Assembly (NCBI GenBank): GCA_003151975.1
Contig: PLZD01000002.1
Coordinates: forward strand, 175,896 to 214,051
Direction: 5' to 3'
Length of the DNA stretch: 38,156 bases
Origin: Elusimicrobiota bacterium
GTDB lineage: Bacteria > Elusimicrobiota > Elusimicrobia > UBA1565 > UBA9628
Shown: one piece after another, positions 1 through 7,777 of the stretch
Position numbering within the stretch: position 1 is the stretch's first letter
Layout of the letters: each line of letters opens with the position of its first letter
Program-made: the position numbers and the translations under genes
Notes under the pieces: model-generated
Database searches by the model: none
Seen by the model: the letters and a program-made list of their open reading frames with translations, nothing else
What the model was told of the DNA's origin: nothing

Positions 1-732
1 GCCTGCGACACCGACCACGACCGCCACGGCATCGTGGCCAAGAGCGCGGGCCTGCTCAACCCGAACCATTATCTGGCGGTCGCGATCTCGTATCTCTTCT
101 CTCATCGCCCCGGCTGGAAGAAGGACGCGGGCATCGGCAAGACCTTGGTCTCAAGCTCCATGATCGACCGCGTCGCGACCGGCCTGGGCCGCCGGCTCGT
201 CGAGGTCCCGGTCGGCTTCAAGTGGTTCGTCAACGGGCTCTTGGACGGCACGCTCGGCTTCGGAGGCGAGGAATCCGCCGGCGGCTCCTTTCTGCGCCGC
301 GACGGATCCGTCTGGACGACCGACAAGGACGGCATCATCCTCGCCCTCCTCTCGGCCGAGATGACGGCGGTTATGGGCAAAGACCCGGGCGAACTCTACC
401 GCGAGCTGACCGCGAAATACGGCGAACCCGTTTACGAGCGCATCGACGCGCCCGCGACGCCGGAGCTCAAGGCCAAGCTTTCAAAGCTCTCTCCCGAACA
501 GATCAAGACGACGGCGCTAGCCGGCGAGAAAATCGAGGCAATGCTGACCAAAGCTCCGGGCAATGGCGCTTCCATTGGCGGCCTCAAAGTCGCGACTAAG
601 AACGGCTGGTTCGCGGCGCGGCCCTCCGGCACGGAGAACGTCTACAAGATCTACGCCGAGAGCTTCCGGGGGGAGGCCCACCTGCGTGAGATCCAGCGCG
701 AGGCGCAGGCCCTCGTCGCGGGTTTGGTCTGA
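1..732 (+). CDS. pgm: Phosphoglucomutase, alpha-D-glucose specific (C-terminal part)
   Basis: This gene is open from the left edge, so the start is missing and 243 residues remain. The product interconverts glucose-1-phosphate and glucose-6-phosphate in the cytoplasm. The visible part opens with the metal-binding loop [10 protein letters not shown] (residues 3-12), followed by the sugar-recognition motif [10 protein letters not shown] near residue 90 and the phosphate-binding loop [12 protein letters not shown] near residue 215. The whole segment aligns by eye with the C-terminal half of E. coli Pgm (about 546 residues), including the stretch [11 protein letters not shown]. It ends in TGA, 17 bp before the next gene, whose -10 element lies in that gap. 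Family assignment is very secure; only the missing N-terminus limits it. Confidence 0.95.
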   Translation, partial: ACDTDHDRHGIVAKSAGLLNPNHYLAVAISYLFSHRPGWKKDAGIGKTLVSSSMIDRVATGLGRRLVEVPVGFKWFVNGLLDGTLGFGGEESAGGSFLRRDGSVWTTDKDGIILALLSAEMTAVMGKDPGELYRELTAKYGEPVYERIDAPATPELKAKLSKLSPEQIKTTALAGEKIEAMLTKAPGNGASIGGLKVATKNGWFAARPSGTENVYKIYAESFRGEAHLREIQREAQALVAGLV

Positions 733-737
733 TCAGG

Positions 738-743
738 TATAAT
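738..743 (+). promoter_or_regulatory. -10 element of the peroxiredoxin gene (leaderless)
   Basis: A perfect TATAAT ends 6 nt before the ATG at 750, so transcription should begin at or next to the start codon. No convincing -35 is present 17 bp upstream, and there is no Shine-Dalgarno sequence. Confidence 0.6.
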
Positions 744-749
744 CACCGC

Positions 750-1301
750 ATGAAGAACATCGCTCTGCTCCTGTCGTTGTGCCTTGCGCCGGCCTCCGCG
801 CTGACGATCGCGAATTCCGCGCGCGCCGGCGACGGGCTCCCGCCCGTCGGCTCCGAAGCACCGGATTTCACGCTGAGCTCCCAGGAAGGCAAGCCCGTGA
901 GCCTCAAGGATTATCGCGGCCATTGGATCGTGCTCTACTTCTACCCGAAGGATTTCACGAAGGGCTGCACGATCGAGGCGCACAACTTCCAGGCCGACCT
1001 GGCGAAGTTCAAGAAAAAGAATGCGGTCATCCTCGGCGTCAGCGTCCAAGACGCGGGTTCGCACAAGGATTTCTGCGCGAAGGAAGGCTTGGACTTCAAG
1101 CTCCTCGCCGACGTCGACCACAAGGTTTCCGAGACCTACCGCTCCACGATGGATTACAAGGGCGAGCTGCTCTCGACGCGCAACACCTTCCTCATTGACC
1201 CAAACGGAATCATCCGCATGGAGTGGATCAAGGTGGAGCCTTCCAAGCATTCCGACGAGGTTCTGGCCGCATTGGCCAAACTGCAATCGCCGAAGCGCTA
1301 G
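750..1301 (+). CDS. Secreted peroxiredoxin, BCP/PrxQ-like (AhpC/TSA family)
   Basis: The product is a thiol peroxidase of 183 residues that reduces peroxides. Residues 1-26 look like a signal peptide (Lys-2, hydrophobic core, ANSARAG cleavage region), which predicts a periplasmic location. The thioredoxin-fold motif FYPKDFTKGCT places the peroxidatic cysteine at C73. The usual BCP resolving cysteine five residues later is absent (H78 stands there). C109, in DFCAKEGLDF, could act as a distant resolving cysteine, as in some other PrxQ proteins; otherwise the enzyme is 1-Cys. The start is the ATG placed 6 nt after a TATAAT. The stop TAG shares the CTAG tetranucleotide with the stop of the convergent yceH gene. 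Confidence 0.9.
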   Translation: MKNIALLLSLCLAPASALTIANSARAGDGLPPVGSEAPDFTLSSQEGKPVSLKDYRGHWIVLYFYPKDFTKGCTIEAHNFQADLAKFKKKNAVILGVSVQDAGSHKDFCAKEGLDFKLLADVDHKVSETYRSTMDYKGELLSTRNTFLIDPNGIIRMEWIKVEPSKHSDEVLAALAKLQSPKR

Positions 1302-1924
1302 GCCGGCTTGCCTAGCCGGTCCGAGAGAGCCTTCAACTCGCCTTCGAGCTTAGCAACGCGCTGTTCCAAAAGCGAGAGCCGGTCGGGCGGCGGGGCTTCA
1401 GGCTCGACTGCGGCGGGCGCGGGAACATCCGAAGAGCAGAAGAGGTGGCGATAGCGCGATTCTTTTTGCCCAGGCTGGCGCGGGAGCTTCGCGACGAAGG
1501 GCTCGGGACGCGCGCAGAGGTCCTGGAGCAGGCTCTCGACTTCCGCGGTGCTGGCGAACACGCAAAGGCGGTCGGTGCGCGACTTGAGCTCGCCCGGCGT
1601 CTGCGGGCCGCGCAGGAGTAGCACGCAGACCGTCCCGACGAGCTTGGGATCAGCGGAGCCCACAAGGTTTTCCATCGAGTGCTTGAACTTCGGCACGCGG
1701 CTGCCCGCCTCGTGCACGCGCTCGGCCAAGCCCTTCGAGAGCAAAGAAAAAAGCTCCAAGCGAACGGCTTCCTCGTTCAAATTCATCACGGGCTCGCGGC
1801 TCGATTTCTGATTGCAGGCGTTGAGCAGGGAGTTTAGCGTCAAAGGATAAAGGTCCGGCGTCGTCAGCGATTTTTCCACCAGCGCGCCGAGCGCGCGCGC
1901 TTCGATCTCGGTCAATTGGATCAT
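1298..1924 (-). CDS. yceH: YceH/DUF480 family winged-helix protein
   Basis: This 208-residue protein matches the YceH (UPF0502/DUF480) family along its whole length. Visible family motifs are LTEIEARALGALVEKSLTTP at the N-terminus, NACNQKSSREPVMNL near residue 36, RGPQTPGELKSR near residue 105 and KESRYRHLF near residue 155. The family has tandem winged-helix folds and no firmly assigned biochemical role. The last 35 residues form a predicted short coiled coil (LLEQRVAKLEGELKALSDRL), as in E. coli YceH. The start ATG lies 6 nt after TAGAAT, with TTGAAA 17 nt further upstream and no SD. The 3' end overlaps the convergent peroxiredoxin gene by 4 bp. Confidence 0.9.
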   Translation of the reverse strand: MIQLTEIEARALGALVEKSLTTPDLYPLTLNSLLNACNQKSSREPVMNLNEEAVRLELFSLLSKGLAERVHEAGSRVPKFKHSMENLVGSADPKLVGTVCVLLLRGPQTPGELKSRTDRLCVFASTAEVESLLQDLCARPEPFVAKLPRQPGQKESRYRHLFCSSDVPAPAAVEPEAPPPDRLSLLEQRVAKLEGELKALSDRLGKPA

Positions 1925-1930
1925 GGAGCC

Positions 1931-1959
1931 ATTCTAGCTCGCTGCGAGCGCCGTTTCAA
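1931..1959 (-). promoter_or_regulatory. Leaderless promoter of yceH
   Basis: On the minus strand TTGAAA (1959-1954) and TAGAAT (1936-1931) are separated by exactly 17 bp, and the -10 ends 6 nt before the ATG. The two hexamers match the sigma-70 consensus at 5/6 and 5/6. The -35 is 6 bp from the -35 of the divergent cNMP-binding gene. Confidence 0.7.
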
Positions 1960-1965
1960 TCGGTC

Positions 1966-1994
1966 TTGACGCTCTCGGCATACTAGAGTATCCT
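1966..1994 (+). promoter_or_regulatory. Leaderless promoter of the cNMP-binding gene
   Basis: TTGACG (1966-1971), a 17-bp spacer and TATCCT (1989-1994) end 7 nt before GTG 2002. The same hexamers with the same spacing recur in front of the hydrolase gene at 26389-26417. Confidence 0.65.
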
Positions 1995-2001
1995 CTGAGG
2001 A

Positions 2002-2463
2002 GTGACCGTCACCGAATTCTTCAAGGCTAACGTGCCTTTCCTCGCCGGCTTGACCGACGAGGACGCGACCGCCATGGCCGAGGCGACCAAGCAGCTGACC
2101 TTCAAGACCGGCCAGGCGATTATCATGCAAGGCGTGACCGTGGATGGACTGCACGTCATCGCGGAAGGCAAGGTCTCGGTCCACATCAAGCCCAAGGGCA
2201 AAAGCACGGTCCAAGTCGCGACGCTCACCGTCGGCGATGTGTTCGGGGAGCGCTCCGTGCTCGAGTTCGGCGTGGCGGGCGCGACCATCCGCGCCATCGA
2301 GGAGTGCCGCATCTTCATGGTGCCTCAGGATACCTTCCTGCAGCTCATGGAGACCAACCCCGCCCTCAAGGAAATCTTCATGGCGAAGATCGCCGAGCGC
2401 CGCAAGCCGCTGGTTTCCAATCCCCCGATAAACGAGCCGCCGCCCCCGCAAAAACCGTCTTGA
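2002..2463 (+). CDS. Cyclic-nucleotide-binding domain protein
   Basis: This stand-alone cNMP-binding (CAP-type) domain has 153 residues. The beta-roll is recognisable: LTFKTGQAIIMQGVTVDGLH, then IAEGKVSVHI, then the phosphate-binding-cassette region GDVFGERSVLEFGVAGATIRA, where GE and the later R of the ATIRA stretch are the usual contacts. There is no DNA-binding helix-turn-helix; the protein ends in a proline-rich tail (PPINEPPPPQKPS). It may therefore act as a regulatory subunit or sensor rather than a CRP-type transcription factor. Two class III cyclases lie within 9 kb. The GTG start is chosen because an AGGAG sits directly against it, too close for a normal SD, while a promoter ends 7 nt upstream (leaderless). 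ppiC follows after 26 bp, probably in the same operon. Confidence 0.8.
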   Translation: MTVTEFFKANVPFLAGLTDEDATAMAEATKQLTFKTGQAIIMQGVTVDGLHVIAEGKVSVHIKPKGKSTVQVATLTVGDVFGERSVLEFGVAGATIRAIEECRIFMVPQDTFLQLMETNPALKEIFMAKIAERRKPLVSNPPINEPPPPQKPS

Positions 2464-2489
2464 AATGCCGCGATATTAAGGAGGAGTCC

Positions 2490-2768
2490 ATGCCCCAAGC
2501 CAGAGCCAGCCACATTTTGGTCCCGTCGTCCGCCGAGTGCGAGAAGTTGAAGAAGGAGATCGAAGGCGGAGCGAAGTTCGAAGATCTCGCGAAGAAGCAT
2601 TCCAAGTGCCCCTCCGGCCAAGAAGGCGGAGACCTCGGCACCTTCGGACCCGGCCAGATGGTCCCCGAGTTCGACAAGGTCGTCTTCTCGGGCGAGGTGG
2701 GCAAGGTGCTGGGCCCGGTGAAAACCGAGTTCGGCTACCACCTCATCAAGGTCACCAGCCGCAAGTAG
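2490..2768 (+). CDS. ppiC: Peptidyl-prolyl cis-trans isomerase, parvulin type
   Basis: The product is a cytoplasmic single-domain parvulin of 92 residues, the same size as E. coli PpiC (93). Motifs are RASHILV at the N-terminus, FEDLAKKHSKCPSG near residue 30, GGDLGTFGPGQMVPEFDKVV near residue 46, and the terminal FGYHLIKV. It lacks a signal peptide and any extra SurA/PrsA-type domain. The ATG at 2490 is preceded by a strong SD (AGGAGGAG) with normal spacing. The short distance to the cNMP-binding gene suggests co-transcription from the upstream leaderless promoter. Confidence 0.92.
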   Translation: MPQARASHILVPSSAECEKLKKEIEGGAKFEDLAKKHSKCPSGQEGGDLGTFGPGQMVPEFDKVVFSGEVGKVLGPVKTEFGYHLIKVTSRK

Positions 2769-2789
2769 TCGAAAAACCCCAAACAGAGG

Positions 2790-2829
2790 TATACTATTAT
2801 CAGGCCGGATCGTTGCGATAAACGATCCG
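2790..2829 (+). promoter_or_regulatory. -10 element and 9-bp inverted repeat in the acyl-CoA dehydrogenase leader
   Basis: TATACT (2790-2795) is a plausible -10. The sequence CGGATCGTT (2806-2814) is followed by 6 nt and its perfect complement AACGATCCG (2821-2829). If transcription begins near 2802, the hairpin is at the 5' end of the mRNA. It has no U-tract, so an operator or leader structure is more likely than a terminator for ppiC. Confidence 0.45.
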
Positions 2830-2869
2830 AAGGGCCCTATTTCTATTCGACGAACGGAGCGAGACAACC

Positions 2870-4555
2870 ATGAGCGGAATTGCCGAGAACCTGGGGATGG
2901 TCGGGCTGGACGCGGACACGCGCAAGATGGTGCTGGACACCATCCGGGAGTACGGTAACAAGAAGCTCACGCACGACAAGCTCATCGAGTTCGACAAGCA
3001 CAACGAATTCCCGAAGGATATCATGAAGGACCTCTACGACCCCAACGGCGTCGCGGTCAACATGCTGATGATCCCCGAGAAGTTCGGCGGCCTCGGCGGC
3101 AACTCCTTCGACATCTACCGCGCCTGCGAACTGATTTCGGGCTACGACCTCGGCATCTGCACTTCCGTTTTCGCGACCTTCCTCGGCATGGACCCCATTT
3201 TCGTCGGCGGCACCCAGGCCCAGAAGGAGAAGTGGATCAAGAAGATCGCCGAGGAAGGCTGCATGGTGGCCTACGGCGCCACGGAGGCCGCGGCCGGCTC
3301 GGACCTGCTGCACCTCAAGACCCGCGCCGAGCGCGTCATGGAAGGCGACAAGATCGTCGGCTATAAAATCAACGGCGGCAAGATGTGGATCACCAACGGC
3401 GGCGTGGCGCAGGTTTACACCGTGCTGGCGCGCGCGCCGAAGGGCGTCTCGTGGTTCATCGTCGAGAAGGGCACCAAGGGCCTGACCGCCGACAAGCACG
3501 AGGACAAGCACGGCATTAGGCTTTCCGACACCACTCCGTTGTCCTTTCAGGATGTCTATGTTCCTCTCGAGAATCTCATCGGAGAGGTCGAGGGCAAGGG
3601 CCTGCGCCAAGCGCAGGCGGTGTTCGGCTACACGCGCCTGCTCGTCGCCGCGATGGCCCTGGGCGCCGGCTGGAAGGCGCTCGAGCACGCGATCCGCTAC
3701 AGCCAGATCCGCCTCGTGGGCGGCCAGCCTCTCTGCACCAAACAGGGCTTTACCCACAAGCTGCTCGTGCCGTACGTTGCGCGTCTCGAAGCCTGCCGCG
3801 CCTTCATTGAAGAGATCGCGCGCCGCATCGACGGCGGCGAGGAAGGCCTGCAGACCGAAGGCGCGATCGCCAAGCTCCTGGCGAGCGAAACCGCCAACAA
3901 GGCTTGCGACAACGCCATCCAGGCCTACGGCGGCAACGGCTACGTCCGCGAGTTCCCGGTGGAGAAGATCAAGCGCGACATCAAGATCACCTGTATCTAT
4001 GAAGGCACGACCGAAATCCTCGAGATGACCACCTTCCGTCAGCGCTGGCAGGACAACATCAACGCCGACGGACGCTACTACGACAAGGTCGCCGAATCCC
4101 TCGACGCCCTGCACGCCAAGGGCCCCGACGTGGGCGCCGACGCGGCCGCGATCGCTCTGCGAGCGCTGTCCGCGGTGCTCAAGGCTTGCTACGACCAGAA
4201 GCTGACGGCCAACCAGCACGCGCACCTTAAGCTCGGCGAGCTGATGGCCTACGCCGAGACCGCGGCTTCGTTCTGCCGCGAGGCGGCCAAGGAGACGCTC
4301 TCCGAGGCCGTGGTCTTCGATCACGACGCTTGGCGCGCGATGAGCCGCGTCCACGCCCGCCAGACGGCGTCTTGGATCGCGTCCGAAGGCCTGGCGCTGG
4401 TCGCGGGCTCGTCCGACATCGACCAAGTCGGCCTCGTCGAGACGCTCAACCTCAAGGCGGTCGCCAAAGCGCAGAAGGGCCAGATCGCCGACATGGACCT
4501 CATCGCCAAGAAGATGACCGAGGTCTTTAAGGAAGAGTCGATCACGAAGAGCTAA
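2870..4555 (+). CDS. Acyl-CoA dehydrogenase, long form with C-terminal extension
   Basis: This FAD-dependent acyl-CoA dehydrogenase of 561 residues catalyses alpha,beta-desaturation of acyl-CoA in beta-oxidation. Flavin/substrate-binding motifs are YGATEAAAGSD near residue 138 and KMWITNGG near residue 171. The C-terminal helical domain carries AYGGNGYVREFPVEKIKRD near residue 355 and IYEGTTEI, which places the catalytic base at E378, the position used by short/medium-chain enzymes. About 160 residues follow the classical fold, as in VLCAD/ACAD9-type proteins. No signal or membrane anchor is seen. GGAG lies about 10 nt before the ATG. The leader of roughly 70 nt contains an inverted repeat. 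The stop overlaps the stop of the convergent FIST-cyclase gene by 4 bp. Chain-length specificity cannot be read from sequence. Confidence 0.92.
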   Translation: MSGIAENLGMVGLDADTRKMVLDTIREYGNKKLTHDKLIEFDKHNEFPKDIMKDLYDPNGVAVNMLMIPEKFGGLGGNSFDIYRACELISGYDLGICTSVFATFLGMDPIFVGGTQAQKEKWIKKIAEEGCMVAYGATEAAAGSDLLHLKTRAERVMEGDKIVGYKINGGKMWITNGGVAQVYTVLARAPKGVSWFIVEKGTKGLTADKHEDKHGIRLSDTTPLSFQDVYVPLENLIGEVEGKGLRQAQAVFGYTRLLVAAMALGAGWKALEHAIRYSQIRLVGGQPLCTKQGFTHKLLVPYVARLEACRAFIEEIARRIDGGEEGLQTEGAIAKLLASETANKACDNAIQAYGGNGYVREFPVEKIKRDIKITCIYEGTTEILEMTTFRQRWQDNINADGRYYDKVAESLDALHAKGPDVGADAAAIALRALSAVLKACYDQKLTANQHAHLKLGELMAYAETAASFCREAAKETLSEAVVFDHDAWRAMSRVHARQTASWIASEGLALVAGSSDIDQVGLVETLNLKAVAKAQKGQIADMDLIAKKMTEVFKEESITKS

Positions 4556-6543
4556 AGCCCGCAGTCGTAGGCGACGACGGGCTCTTTTCGGCCTTTGACC
4601 GTCAGTTCACGCCGGCGCGCGCTCCGAAAGCGCGCGCCGGACTTTTTGTACACCGAGTCGGCCAGAAGCAGCCGGCCCGGGACGCAGTTCGACTCGAGCC
4701 GCTGCGCGAGATTGACCGCGTCGCCGATGTAGGTGTACTCGCGCCGGTCCTTCGAGCCCACGTTGGCGCGCACCGCGCGGCCCGAGTTGATCCCGATGCG
4801 CACGGTGAAGGGACTGCGCTTGAGCTTTTTGAATAGGCCGAGGATGCGCCGGCCGGCCTCGACGGCCTGCTTGGGCTCCTTGAAGGCCGCGAAGATACAG
4901 TCGCCGATATACTTGTCGACGTCCCCCCCGCACGCGTAGATGATGTCGGTGGCGGGCTCGAAGATCTCGTTGAGCGCGCGGACGACTTCCTTTGAGCCGC
5001 GCTTCTCGGAATACGAGGTGAAGCCCTTCACGTCGAGGAACATGAAGCAGCCGTTGAATTCGGCGTCCGAGAGCTCGTACTGGCCCCGCGCGGCGTTGGC
5101 GCCGATCTGCTTGTAGACGTCGTGCGGGGTGTAGCGGTGGATGACCTCGTTCTGCTTTTTGAGGACCTCGCTGTCCTGGTACGACTTGCGGCTGAGGTTC
5201 GCCAAGAACCCCTCGGTATTGTCGAGGACCTCCTCGCTGCGGGCGAGCATGTCCGCCAGGCGCCGCGGATCGTCCTCCAGGCAAATCTCGGCCGGCACGC
5301 AGGCTGCTTCCGGTTTTCGCGCCGCGGCGAAGGCCACGATGCCGAGAGTCGTCGTGTGATAGAAAGAGCCCGAGAAAGGCGTCTTGGGGTCGATGATCTG
5401 CTCGTACTTGCTGAGAAAGGGCATGATCTCTCCGGCGGAATAGAAACCGAAGATCGGAACGTCGCGGCCCATGACCTTCCGGATCGCGTCGACCTCGGAG
5501 TCCATCTTGCTGTGCAGGATCGCGTTGCGCGTGCAGCAGCTCACCACGAAGAGGAGCGAGGGCTTGCGCCCGCCCAAGGCCTCGCGGCAGCGCCGGGCCG
5601 CGGCCTTGGCGCCCTCGACCAAGCCCTTGCGGCTGGCCAGGATCAGCTGGACCTTGCGCCCCTGCAGCTCCTCGGCCGGGAAATACGAGATGCAGCCTTT
5701 CTCGAAATCGGTTTTCACGGCCAGTTTGAGCAAGGTCCGCCCCGCGAAGGCCCCTTCGAGTACTAAAGAGAAGCCGTACCGTTGGATTTGCTGTTCGAAG
5801 AATTCGCGCGAGGCCTCGCGTCCGAGGAACTGGCGATAGTAGTCGATGACCGGAACGCCGTCGATCTCGTAGACGTCTCCCCCCACGGCTTTCGTGACCG
5901 TCACGGGCGGCGCCACGGGTTTCCAGCCGTGCTCGAAGCCGAAGCCAAGACGAAAGTCCTTCTTCGACAGATCCAACAGCGCAAGCCTCGCCGCTTTCTT
6001 GGTCAGCTTGGGCCCGACATATTGATAGTTCGTCCAAGACTCCGGGTTGCCCAAGCCCAGATCGTAGTCTCCGCAGCACATGCCGCCGACGACCGGCACG
6101 TTCTCGAGGCAGTGCGTCAGCGCGCGCAAAGTCTCGTTGTCGTAGCCCGTCGCGATGGACGAAAAAAGCAGCGCCAGCGGCAGGTCGCCTTTGCGCCCTT
6201 CGCAGAGCCCCCGCGTCAGGGCCTGGCCCGTGCGCCGCGGATTGTCGCCGACTTCGGCGCCCGCGAATCTCGGCTTGACCGCGTCCAGATCGAGCAGTAA
6301 GGCCGCGACGCTGCGCTTCGTGACGCCGGCGTTGGTGATCTCCGCGTAGGACGAGCCGCCCATCAGAATTTTGGGATCGAGCTCCCGGCAGATTCCCTCG
6401 TGGACTTTCTTCTGGTCGTAGTGGATCGAGCCGAAAACGATCGCGAGGCTGGGTTTGGGGACGGCCTTCTTGGCTTGGCGCACCGCGTCGGCGCCGGCCT
6501 TGAACGGATCAGGGTCCTGACTGACGCCTATTCCTATGCGCAC
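4552..6543 (-). CDS. FIST sensor domain fused to a class III adenylate cyclase
   Basis: This cytoplasmic 663-residue fusion begins with FIST_N (about residues 20-210; VFGSIHYDQ, MGGSSYAEI) and FIST_C (about 215-400; SCCTRNAI, FGFYSAGEI), a small-ligand sensing module. A linker of about 90 residues containing a helical stretch follows, then a class III cyclase domain (about 490-645). Cyclase residues are complete: metal aspartates D504 (FLDVKGFTS) and D548 (KYIGDCIF), adenine-selecting K544 and D608 (YIGDAVN), and transition-state N611 and R615. ATP is therefore the expected substrate and cAMP the product. I place the start at GTG 6543 (MRIGIGVSQDPDP), because TATACT ends 6 nt before it and TGGACA lies 17 bp further up. 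The in-frame TTG at 6561 lies upstream of that -10. Confidence 0.9.
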   Translation of the reverse strand: MRIGIGVSQDPDPFKAGADAVRQAKKAVPKPSLAIVFGSIHYDQKKVHEGICRELDPKILMGGSSYAEITNAGVTKRSVAALLLDLDAVKPRFAGAEVGDNPRRTGQALTRGLCEGRKGDLPLALLFSSIATGYDNETLRALTHCLENVPVVGGMCCGDYDLGLGNPESWTNYQYVGPKLTKKAARLALLDLSKKDFRLGFGFEHGWKPVAPPVTVTKAVGGDVYEIDGVPVIDYYRQFLGREASREFFEQQIQRYGFSLVLEGAFAGRTLLKLAVKTDFEKGCISYFPAEELQGRKVQLILASRKGLVEGAKAAARRCREALGGRKPSLLFVVSCCTRNAILHSKMDSEVDAIRKVMGRDVPIFGFYSAGEIMPFLSKYEQIIDPKTPFSGSFYHTTTLGIVAFAAARKPEAACVPAEICLEDDPRRLADMLARSEEVLDNTEGFLANLSRKSYQDSEVLKKQNEVIHRYTPHDVYKQIGANAARGQYELSDAEFNGCFMFLDVKGFTSYSEKRGSKEVVRALNEIFEPATDIIYACGGDVDKYIGDCIFAAFKEPKQAVEAGRRILGLFKKLKRSPFTVRIGINSGRAVRANVGSKDRREYTYIGDAVNLAQRLESNCVPGRLLLADSVYKKSGARFRSARRRELTVKGRKEPVVAYDCGL

Positions 6544-6549
6544 CGTCAG

Positions 6550-6578
6550 AGTATAGGCCAAGACCCGAGCGTTGTCCA
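6550..6578 (-). promoter_or_regulatory. Leaderless promoter of the FIST-cyclase gene
   Basis: TGGACA (6578-6573), 17 bp, then TATACT (6555-6550) on the minus strand, followed after 6 nt by GTG 6543. Both hexamers match consensus at 5/6. This decides the start codon of the gene. Confidence 0.7.
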
Positions 6579-6602
6579 GGCCCCGTGGATATCTCGCGAA
6601 TT

Positions 6603-6644
6603 ATTGTCTATTTTTCCAGCCATATGGCTGGAAAAATAGACAAT
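6603..6644. repeat. 42-bp perfect palindrome between aldo/keto reductase and FIST-cyclase genes
   Basis: Two 21-bp arms (6603-6623 and 6624-6644) are exact reverse complements with no spacer; the centre is CATATG. The element is AT-rich inside a GC-rich genome. It lies 35 bp beyond the stop of the reductase gene and 24 bp upstream of the -35 of the FIST-cyclase promoter. There is no T-run after it on either strand, so it is not a standard Rho-independent terminator. It could be an operator, a bidirectional termination or mRNA-stability hairpin, or a dispersed palindromic element. Confidence 0.9.
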
Positions 6645-6679
6645 TCTCGGACCGAATCACCCGCGGGCGACCGTCGGGC

Positions 6680-7768
6680 TTAGTAACGGTCGGAGTCGTC
6701 TTTGGGCGCCATCGGCGTCGGATCGAAATGCTCGCCATTGATCGTGGCCCCGCCCGAGGAGAAGTTGCCGGCGCGCGAGATGAAGGCCGCGGGGAAATCG
6801 AGCGTGGGCGTCGTCAGCTCCGAGAGCGCTTTGAGCTGGTCCTTCGTCAATTTCACTTCGAGCGCCTTGACGTTGTCCTCGAGCTGGGCGAGCGTGCGCG
6901 CGCCGATGATTGTCGAGGTCACGCCCGGTTGGGCTTGCAACCACGCAAGCGCGACCTGCGCGGGGCTCGCCTTGGTTTGCTTGGCCGTTTTCAAGAGAAG
7001 ATCGACGACATCGTAAGCGTGGTCGTTGAGGCTGCCCGTCACCCAGTCGCCGCGCTTGCTGTTATGAGCCGCTTTCTTGTTGGCGCGCGTGAATTTCCCC
7101 GACAGAATTCCAAACTTCAGAGGAGACCACGGCGTCACGCCGAGGCCGAAGTGGCGCGCCATTGGGATGAGCTCCCCCTCGACAGTGCGTTCGAGCAAGG
7201 AATATTCGACCTGAAGGGCGGCTAAGGGGGCCCAACCCCGAAGCCGCGCCCACATCTGCGCTTCCGCGCACTTCCACGCGGGCGTGTCGGAGAAGCCGAG
7301 ATAGCGGACCTTGCCCGCGGCGACGAGGTCCTCGAGCGCGCGCATCGTCTCCTCGATCGGCGTGAACTTGTCGTAGCAGTGCATCCAGTAAAGATCGATG
7401 TAGTCGGTCTGCAGCCGGCGCAGGGAGTCTTCGCAGCTCTGGAAGATCGCCTTGCGTCCCGCGCCGCCGGCGTTGGGATCGCCGACGCGCATCGTGCCGA
7501 AGAACTTCGTCGCGATGACCGCGCGCGAGCGCTTGGCCGGAAGGCGGCCCAAATTGTCGCCGATAATTTTCTCGGAGTGGCCCTTCGTGTAGACGTTGGC
7601 CGTGTCGATAAAGTTGCCGCCCTTATCAAGATAGGCGGCGAGCACCTCGGCGGAATCCTTCTCGTCGGAGCCGAAGCCCCATTCCGTGCCGAAAGTCATC
7701 GCTCCGAGGCAGAACGGGCTCACGCGTAATCCGGAACGGCCAAGCGTCACGTAATGGTCGAGGGGCAT
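6680..7768 (-). CDS. Aldo/keto reductase
   Basis: This NAD(P)H-dependent oxidoreductase has a TIM-barrel fold and 362 residues. The catalytic tetrad is visible: D in FIDTANVY near residue 55, Y in the same motif, K in VIATKFFG near residue 88 and H in LYWMHCYD near residue 130. The phosphate-binding end carries STIIGARTLAQLEDN near residue 290. The N-terminal GRSGLRVSPFCLGAMTFG is typical of the voltage-gated-channel-beta/YajO-like branch. Substrate cannot be inferred. An AGGAG that overlaps the stop of the histidine kinase gene precedes the ATG by 6 nt, so the two genes form a kinase-reductase operon. Confidence 0.9.
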   Translation of the reverse strand: MPLDHYVTLGRSGLRVSPFCLGAMTFGTEWGFGSDEKDSAEVLAAYLDKGGNFIDTANVYTKGHSEKIIGDNLGRLPAKRSRAVIATKFFGTMRVGDPNAGGAGRKAIFQSCEDSLRRLQTDYIDLYWMHCYDKFTPIEETMRALEDLVAAGKVRYLGFSDTPAWKCAEAQMWARLRGWAPLAALQVEYSLLERTVEGELIPMARHFGLGVTPWSPLKFGILSGKFTRANKKAAHNSKRGDWVTGSLNDHAYDVVDLLLKTAKQTKASPAQVALAWLQAQPGVTSTIIGARTLAQLEDNVKALEVKLTKDQLKALSELTTPTLDFPAAFISRAGNFSSGGATINGEHFDPTPMAPKDDSDRY

Positions 7769-7777
7769 ATTTTTCTC

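Noticed and set aside
2843-4426. Long minus-strand open frame (about 527 codons) opposite the acyl-CoA dehydrogenase
   Set aside because: Composition is Arg/Gly/Val/Ala/His-rich with no recognisable domain; it is a high-GC antisense shadow of a clearly identified gene.
6544-6561. TTG at 6561 as the start of the FIST-cyclase
   Set aside because: It lies upstream of the TATACT -10 and would not be transcribed; GTG 6543 gives a typical FIST N-terminus.
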